A stretch of 64,000 bases of DNA. Source: Flavobacteriaceae bacterium (GTDB lineage: Bacteria > Bacteroidota > Bacteroidia > Flavobacteriales > Flavobacteriaceae). The translations under genes were made by a program, and so were the position numbers. Under the pieces are notes generated by a model that saw only the letters and a list, made by a program, of their open reading frames with translations, had not been told where the DNA came from and made no database searches. This document shows positions 58,101-64,000 of this stretch, in pieces (position 1 is the stretch's first letter; every line of letters starts with the position of its first letter). The stretch is from NCBI GenBank assembly GCA_029265595.1, contig JAJUIC010000001.1:19530-83529 (forward strand), in the 5' to 3' direction.

Positions 58101-59977
58101 TCGCGTATCATTTGTGAGAGGCTGATGCCGTCCCGGATTTTCTGTAATCGTGTTTGAGTTTCTTCTGATTTTAAATAGCGTGGAATCAGGTTGGTGTCTT
58201 TCATCACGCCTCGTTCTTTGAGCTCCCGGATTACGGGAAGATGTTTTAATGCAAATTTTCCAGAAAACAGAATTTCAAGTTCTCCACCTTTTTGCAGGTA
58301 TTCCCGGAGCTGTACCAGGCCCCGGAGGTATATCACATCTTTAGTAAAGCCGCCACCTTGCAGGATTCTGGAGGTGGTATTAAAAGCTCTAAGGTCGCTA
58401 AAGCCGTATTGGCGGTGCAGAAGTCGGAATATCTCCTGAAAGTCAGCCCCGTCCAGGCGGGCAGCAGCAGCTACCACTCTTCCGGCAAGGGTGCGCATTC
58501 GGTTGGCCGTTAATCCGTTTACCAGATACTCAGCCAGCACCGCAATCCCCTCCTGAAGTGCGTCGTAATCGGTGAGACCCGTGGAAAGCATCCGCAGCGG
58601 ATGTTGTATTCCATTGTAATAGGTCAGCACATGAGTACCCACTTCGTGCTGGACCAGTGCTTTGGTCTCCGTGGGAGCCATTTTATAGTCGCTTGGGATA
58701 TACAACTCACCCTGAGAAACCATCAGGATATTGACATCATCCCGGACATGAATCCGGGAATAGAAGTTTCCGTCCTGCTCTTTAAAATATTCGAATTCCT
58801 CCTGGGCCAGATTCTTGAAATCCTGAGCATCCATCTGGTAGTGAACAGGGTCTAAAGGGTCCTCTTCCTGTACTTCATCAAGCAGTTGTTGGGCCTGCTG
58901 CTGCAGCTCCCTTTCGATCCCATCATACAACATCAAGCTATTGTAAAAGAAATGAGGTGTCCCTCGGTCCGTTAGCATACTTATCTGCATTTCCAACTCT
59001 TCGCGTTTTTCTCTAAAGAGAAAAGACAGGGCAGGGTCATCCACTTCCTCTATTTTTAGATTATAGAGTTCCCTCTTTAGAACATCAGGATCAATGGGCA
59101 GCAACCGGTAGTGGTAATTGAGCAATTTCTCATAGTTGCTTTTGAAGAAGGTTTCCTTGACTTGCCGAATGTTGGAAGGAGAAATAAGCCACAGAAATTG
59201 ATAGGAGGTTTCTATGTGTGACAGAGCCTTGTCAATCTCCAGCACCTTTTCCCTAAGCTTTTTCTGTCCCAGAGCCCTGTAACTTTCTACCCCGCTACTG
59301 GTTTGAACCCGAATAAATTCAAAGATGGTTTTATGTAGAACCAGCACCAGGTCATCCTTGAAGCTTCTGAAAAATACCGGGTACTCCTCCCCTTCATTGT
59401 TGCGATACAGCGGCGGAATTTGTAGACCCAATAGCAATATACCGGCATCTTTGAGTTCGTTGACTTCCAATAATGGAAGCTCGCCCTCCCCCTGTCGTTG
59501 TTCCGTATCTTCTATATTGGTTTCAGAAAACGACAGGCCCTGATATTTGGCCGTCATTTTCTCCAGTTCCTCCTTGAATACTTTAATGGTAGTTGGTAAT
59601 TTAGTGGCAGGTCCTTTCAAATTAAACGAACTACTGCCCTGTGGCCCGGCATAAAGCTCCAGTAACAGAAATGTCTTGAATTTACTAGCCATCGCATCTC
59701 CCAGACTGAACATCAATTGTCGGTACGCTTCGAAGTCTTTGTTGCCCAAAATAAGAAAGGAAGCCTCACTCAAAACAAACCGAATGGTCGCTTTATCCTG
59801 ATCGGTATCTTCCTTTAGCCGATAAACTACCAGATATGGGAGTTCTTCACTCATGTGCAGGTAGCCGCCACCCGGTAAATGCCGTTCCACCTCCCCTTCT
59901 TCCTGAAGTTCCCGAAGAATTTCAGAAATGGGGGTCTCCCCTATGACTGAATCTCTGTTATCGGTACTAACTTCCAT
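58097..59977 (-). CDS. DUF1704 family putative metallopeptidase (flavohemoglobin expression-modulating QEGLA motif-type; here QEGIA)
   Basis: 626 aa; LVQHEVGTHVLTYYNG (HExxH), DYDALQEGIAVLAEYLVNGL; 4-bp overlap with the downstream ATP-grasp gene. Confidence 0.88.
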   Translation of the reverse strand: MEVSTDNRDSVIGETPISEILRELQEEGEVERHLPGGGYLHMSEELPYLVVYRLKEDTDQDKATIRFVLSEASFLILGNKDFEAYRQLMFSLGDAMASKFKTFLLLELYAGPQGSSSFNLKGPATKLPTTIKVFKEELEKMTAKYQGLSFSETNIEDTEQRQGEGELPLLEVNELKDAGILLLGLQIPPLYRNNEGEEYPVFFRSFKDDLVLVLHKTIFEFIRVQTSSGVESYRALGQKKLREKVLEIDKALSHIETSYQFLWLISPSNIRQVKETFFKSNYEKLLNYHYRLLPIDPDVLKRELYNLKIEEVDDPALSFLFREKREELEMQISMLTDRGTPHFFYNSLMLYDGIERELQQQAQQLLDEVQEEDPLDPVHYQMDAQDFKNLAQEEFEYFKEQDGNFYSRIHVRDDVNILMVSQGELYIPSDYKMAPTETKALVQHEVGTHVLTYYNGIQHPLRMLSTGLTDYDALQEGIAVLAEYLVNGLTANRMRTLAGRVVAAAARLDGADFQEIFRLLHRQYGFSDLRAFNTTSRILQGGGFTKDVIYLRGLVQLREYLQKGGELEILFSGKFALKHLPVIRELKERGVMKDTNLIPRYLKSEETQTRLQKIRDGISLSQMIRE

Positions 59978-60222
59978 ATAAGTTTTTTTGGACTTTATAC
60001 AATTAAGAAAGAAGCCTATTTGGCCCCTCTTGTAAAAGTAAAATTTAATTTCAACCCAATAGAATCAAGGGCTGAGCCTTAAGTGAATATTAGCAATACT
60101 TTAACCACAAGCAACAAGGGCAAGGGATTTTCGATAGTCTAGGATCGTTATAAAAGGATCTGCGGGGGCCAAAGTGAAATATGGAAGAGGAATATCCGAA
60201 TGGTTAATGTGCAAATTGACCA

Positions 60223-60266
60223 ATAAAAAAACCCTAACCACTTGCGATTTAGGTGATCAGGGTTTA
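60223..60266 (-). terminator. terminator downstream of tRNA-Arg
   Basis: Minus strand AAACCCTGATCACCTAAATCGCAAGTGGTTAGGGTTTTTTTA: AAACCCT/AGGGTTT plus inner CACC/GGTG-type pairing and T tract. Confidence 0.65.
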
Positions 60267-60270
60267 AAAG

Positions 60271-60344
60271 TGATCACGCCAGGATTCGAACCTGGGACCG
60301 TCTGCTTAGAAGGCAGATGCTCTATCCAGCTGAGCTACGTGACC
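60271..60344 (-). tRNA. tRNA-Arg (anticodon TCT)
   Basis: Minus strand GGTCACGTAGCTCAGCTGGATAGAGCATCTGCCTTCTAAGCAGACGGTCCCAGGTTCGAATCCTGGCGTGATCA; full cloverleaf, anticodon loop CTTCTAA; CCA not encoded. Confidence 0.97.
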
Positions 60345-60675
60345 ATTTTTGCGGTGCAAATATAGCGAGCTTTTCAAAAAACACAACCAATAGTCTTGAT
60401 TTATTTTAAAGAAACATTTTTATGTATATCGAGAAATCACCTAATGTTTTGTCATGCACCTAATTAGAAGGAAACTCTTAGCCAAAACTTTTATAGTCCG
60501 TTAGAGCATTTTTACCACCAATCCCTATTTGGCAAATCAAAAACCTGACAATATCATTACAGAAGGTTTGCAGGTATCACAATTAGCAGTTAAATTTGAG
60601 TGACACCTGGTTAAAACTTGGGATTTGCACTCAGCATGAAATCAGGATGACGTGCATCCACCTAACAATTGAATT

Positions 60676-60870
60676 ATGGACAAGAAAAATAGGTTATTGT
60701 TCAAATTGCTTGGCATGGGGCTAATAGCTATTGTGATTGGGGCTAATCTGAAAATCAATGGTAACCCTAATGCCCATTATACTTTGTTTACCGGCTTGAT
60801 TCTTGAACTGGGATCAATACTAGGTTTGATCCTGTACAATCTGTCCAAATTGAAATCGATATTAAAGTAG
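60676..60870 (+). CDS. small hypothetical membrane protein (64 aa)
   Basis: MDKKNRLLFKLLGMGLIAIVIGANLKINGNPNAHYTLFTGLILELGSILGLILYNLSKLKSILK; two hydrophobic helices. Confidence 0.6.
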   Translation: MDKKNRLLFKLLGMGLIAIVIGANLKINGNPNAHYTLFTGLILELGSILGLILYNLSKLKSILK

Positions 60871-61016
60871 GCTTTAGAAGCTGGTGGTTACTGTAATTGA
60901 GTTTTAGCTTCAAGACAAAAGTGATGTGCAAGGCTTCCTTCTCAAACTGGAATACATAGCGCTATCCAAGAGGATACGGGAATAGAGAATATGTTTAAAT
61001 TTCCCGGAGTAAAATC

Positions 61017-62528
61017 TTACTCCTTTAAAAGGAAATCAAAAATGAAATTCAATGGTGCATGCTCCTTGTCTTTATATTGTTTAATGGTTGGGATTACCTC
61101 ATAATGGGGAATCACTCCGCGTCCAAAGGGAATTTTTTCCTCTACGTTCAGTTTGAATTGAAGAGCAGGAATTTCTACCTGAATCTTCGAATGTGGTAGT
61201 ACATATTCTTCTCTATATCCGCTGGTGTTCCCATAATACCCTCCACCGGTTTCCTGACCCACAAAAACACCTATGTTCTGAGAATAAGCCATACTGGCAA
61301 ATTCACTTCCACCGGAATACGTCCCGGGTCCGATTATAATGAAGATGTTTTCACCCTGGTATTTGTATTTCGGTTCTTTTGAGTAAGCCATTAATCCGTG
61401 TCCGAAAAGTCCGTTTCTACGTCGGATGCCGCCGTCTGCCATTTTTTTGGTGGTGAAGAGTCTTTCTAGAAGACCGAAGGTTTTTAAGGTTATTGGCTCA
61501 TCTACTCTATTGTCTAAAAAGGATTTCTGAGCTTTGGCCATTACGGTGTGATACTTTTGATAATTATTTCCAATATAAGAATATAAGTGTCCCTCATTCC
61601 CTTCATCTCCCCCATCATTTTTACTGACATCAATGATGATTGTCTCGATCTTTTTCTCTGCTATAGTTTTAAAGCTCTTCTTTAGAAAGTTCTTCAGTGT
61701 CCTATGGTTCGACTGGATTTGTATCCGGCTGTTGGAGAACGTGTTAATGGATAAAACTGCTACTGAATCTCTCAGAATTTGAAACTCTAGAGGAGCAATG
61801 ACTGAGGCTGCTGATGGCTCTCTCTTGCCGTATCTTTCTTCTATTTTTCGGTTGATCTGCGGTAACGTGAGAGGCTCCAGTCGAAAGGTGGAATCCTGAC
61901 CTTCCATTTCTACCTCAAAGGAATCTACCTCTCCGTAATAGTAGTAGTAATTCAAGGCAAAATCGAAATGGTCAAGGTAAAAGTATTTTGTCAGTTGAAT
62001 GTTTCCATCACTGGCATATAAGGTTCCCAACTTTGAGATAATTTCATCTGGCGTCTCTCCATTTATCATCTTGATTTTCCTAAATTTGACTTTTTCAGAA
62101 GAAAAACTCAAGTCCTCCGTTACGTAAAGATCTGTTCCTAAAAACTTAACCATCAATGGCAGGAACGTAGCTTTTTCCCTTATTCCGTTGTTAATAGACT
62201 GAGGTAAAACAAGAGCGGTATGAGCTTCTTTTGACATGGAGATTAAGGGAGCTATCGCCTTGTGGAATTCCAGAACATTCATGTCCCGATTAATTTTTGA
62301 TTTAGCTCGGGCGAAAGCACCATCAAAACTGTCTTTCGAAGTGTACCAGTACAACCCCGTATGATACTTCTCCAGGCCCTGTTTCAGAAGTTCGAAATCC
62401 AGCAGTAACGAATCTTTTTCAATAAGAGGAAAACCGCCATATTGCTGGGCGTGGCCTGCTGAACTTGAAAATACCAATAGAAAAAGGAAAACGAGGATAA
62501 AATTTGCTTTCAATAAGGCTTTGATCAT
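61017..62528 (-). CDS. S41 family peptidase, secreted
   Basis: From ATG 62528: MIKALLKANFILVFLFLLVFSSSAGHAQQ signal peptide; IIIDVSKNDGGDEGN, GPGTYSGGSEFASMAYSQNIGVFVGQETGGG. Confidence 0.85.
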   Translation of the reverse strand: MIKALLKANFILVFLFLLVFSSSAGHAQQYGGFPLIEKDSLLLDFELLKQGLEKYHTGLYWYTSKDSFDGAFARAKSKINRDMNVLEFHKAIAPLISMSKEAHTALVLPQSINNGIREKATFLPLMVKFLGTDLYVTEDLSFSSEKVKFRKIKMINGETPDEIISKLGTLYASDGNIQLTKYFYLDHFDFALNYYYYYGEVDSFEVEMEGQDSTFRLEPLTLPQINRKIEERYGKREPSAASVIAPLEFQILRDSVAVLSINTFSNSRIQIQSNHRTLKNFLKKSFKTIAEKKIETIIIDVSKNDGGDEGNEGHLYSYIGNNYQKYHTVMAKAQKSFLDNRVDEPITLKTFGLLERLFTTKKMADGGIRRRNGLFGHGLMAYSKEPKYKYQGENIFIIIGPGTYSGGSEFASMAYSQNIGVFVGQETGGGYYGNTSGYREEYVLPHSKIQVEIPALQFKLNVEEKIPFGRGVIPHYEVIPTIKQYKDKEHAPLNFIFDFLLKE

Positions 62529-62690
62529 GCTTGGTTCAATGGGCGGTTCGAAATAAAGAGGTTGAAAGGCCAGCAGTACCCCTAAAATAGAAATATTTTT
62601 GATACTCCATGGGACATGTTTAATCTTCTGGTAATGGTCCATGTTCTTTAACCTCCTGCTAATTGCGTATCTTGCAGAAAAAATTGTTCT

Positions 62691-63506
62691 ATGGATTTAT
62701 CAGGAGTGAAACTCGTGGTGACGGATATGGATGGCACCCTACTGAATGCTAAAGGGGAGCTCAATGAGGAGTTTCCGGAAATTTTTCATCAGCTAAGAGA
62801 AAACAATATCAAATTTGCCGTGGCCAGTGGGCGCCAGTACTACAGCCTGGTTAAAAAGTTTCGTCCTGTCCTGGATGATTTGATCTTCATTGCGGAGAAT
62901 GGAGCCATTGTAATGGAAAAGTCACAAGAGCGATTCTCTGTTCCCATGAAACGGGATAAAGCCATGGAAATCATCGAAGTTGTCAAGACCCTTGGTGAAA
63001 AATATCTCATCCTTTGTGGGAAAAAAGCGGCTTACATTGAAGATACCAACCCGGAGTTCATGAATCCATTTCTGCAGCACTACGATAAGTATGAAGTAGT
63101 GGATGATCTGACCAGGATAGAAGATGATGAAATCCTAAAGGTTACCATCTGCGACCTGGCCGGAGCAGAGGAAAATTCGCTTCCTCATGTCAAACATTTT
63201 GAGAGCGATTTGCAGGTGAAGCTATCAGGGGAAATTTGGATTGATTTTACAGATAAACAAGCTCAAAAGGGTAATGCCTTATCAAGGGTACAGGAGCATT
63301 ATGGTATCAGCCCACAAGAGACCATGGTATTTGGAGACTACTTCAATGATGTGGAGATGTTTTCTCAGGCTGCCTTTAGCTTTGCGATGGAGAATGCACA
63401 TGAGCAGGTAAAGCCCCATGCCAAATACCAAACCGCCAGCAACGAGGATGGTGGCGTGGAACAGATGTTGAAAAGGCTGCTGCAATCCGTAACAACCCGC
63501 AGTTAG
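62691..63506 (+). CDS. Cof-type HAD-superfamily hydrolase
   Basis: 271 aa; KLVVTDMDGTLLNAKGELN; FAVASGRQYYSL; QKGNALSRVQEHYGISPQETMVFGDYFNDVEMF. Confidence 0.93.
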   Translation: MDLSGVKLVVTDMDGTLLNAKGELNEEFPEIFHQLRENNIKFAVASGRQYYSLVKKFRPVLDDLIFIAENGAIVMEKSQERFSVPMKRDKAMEIIEVVKTLGEKYLILCGKKAAYIEDTNPEFMNPFLQHYDKYEVVDDLTRIEDDEILKVTICDLAGAEENSLPHVKHFESDLQVKLSGEIWIDFTDKQAQKGNALSRVQEHYGISPQETMVFGDYFNDVEMFSQAAFSFAMENAHEQVKPHAKYQTASNEDGGVEQMLKRLLQSVTTRS

Positions 63507-63525
63507 TCCCCTCGGGGATCTCCGG

Positions 63526-64000
63526 CTAAGATATCGCAATGCTCAATAGTCCGATCATGATGATAATGATGCCGATCAGACGGTTTCGGAAGTTCTCCCT
63601 TTCCTTCATAAAGAAAAAGGCAAATAGAATGATGAATACGGAACTGGCTCTTTTAATAGAGATTACGTAAGGAACCAGAATGAACTGAATGGCGAACATC
63701 TGCGTGACCACACTGGTCGATTTGAAAAAGCCCACCATCAGAAGGGGCCAGCGACGATTCCTGATTTGCAGTAAAGGTTGCCTGGATTTCCACAGGACAA
63801 TCGGGATCAAATAGATCAGGATGACAAAGTCTTTGGTGAAAGCCCAATAAATCGGAGAGGTCTCCTCCACTCCTATTTTGTCAATATTGGAGGTGATACT
63901 CCAGATAAAAGCCACCAGGAGCATATAGCGCGATCCCTGATTGCGCAACAGGGAAACAAAAGGAGCAAAGAACTTTTTGGAGTCATCACTGATATTTGAA
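63526..64000 (-). CDS. EamA/DMT-family transporter (C-terminal part; truncated by window edge)
   Basis: Frame open to 64000; SLLRNQGSRYMLLVAFIWSITSNIDKIGVEETSPIYWAFTKDFVILIYLIPIVLW... multi-TM. Confidence 0.8.
   Translation of the reverse strand, partial: SNISDDSKKFFAPFVSLLRNQGSRYMLLVAFIWSITSNIDKIGVEETSPIYWAFTKDFVILIYLIPIVLWKSRQPLLQIRNRRWPLLMVGFFKSTSVVTQMFAIQFILVPYVISIKRASSVFIILFAFFFMKERENFRNRLIGIIIIMIGLLSIAIS

Noticed and set aside
60271-60344. tRNA-Arg as an integration site for a mobile element
   Set aside because: No integrase gene or direct repeat of the tRNA 3' end recognised in the neighbouring sequence.

Overview
This 64 kb window is a chromosomal segment of a Bacteroidota genome, most likely Flavobacteriia. 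The placement rests on an LpxC-FabZ fusion, PorX, SusC/SusD pairs and an apparent lack of Shine-Dalgarno sites. Left part (1-27 kb): mostly housekeeping genes. These are an ALDH fragment, a 7TM-HD phosphohydrolase, a thiolase, a NlpC/P60-like protein, gyrA, clpC, an SPFH protein, a long minus-strand lipid A/EF-P/sucD/fabG cluster with two LpxD paralogues, divergent HD-phosphohydrolase and porX genes, tsaE, ald, bcp and nth. 27.4-28.7 kb is gene-poor and encodes two paralogous, unlisted ~50-aa single-TM peptides. 32.9-35.8 kb carries a BadF-type sugar kinase, gap and pfkA. 35.9-52.2 kb is a maltodextrin/alpha-glucan utilisation locus: GH13, GH13, GH65, pgmB, MFS, LacI regulator, SusC, SusD, SusE-like, GH13. 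56-60 kb holds a tightly packed three-gene module: DUF1704 metallopeptidase, ATP-grasp glutathione-synthase-like ligase, and AstE/AspA-like deacylase. It is followed by tRNA-Arg(TCT), an S41 peptidase, a HAD phosphatase and a partial EamA transporter. No CRISPR array, transposase, rRNA or prophage was recognised. The best leads for new biology are the paired micro-TM peptides (27.7-28.4 kb), the DUF1704/ATP-grasp/M14 module, a NlpC/P60 homologue with its catalytic Cys replaced, a cluster-less endonuclease III, and an unexplained ~400-bp interval at 32.43-32.83 kb with hairpins. All calls come from reading the sequence; no database search was run.
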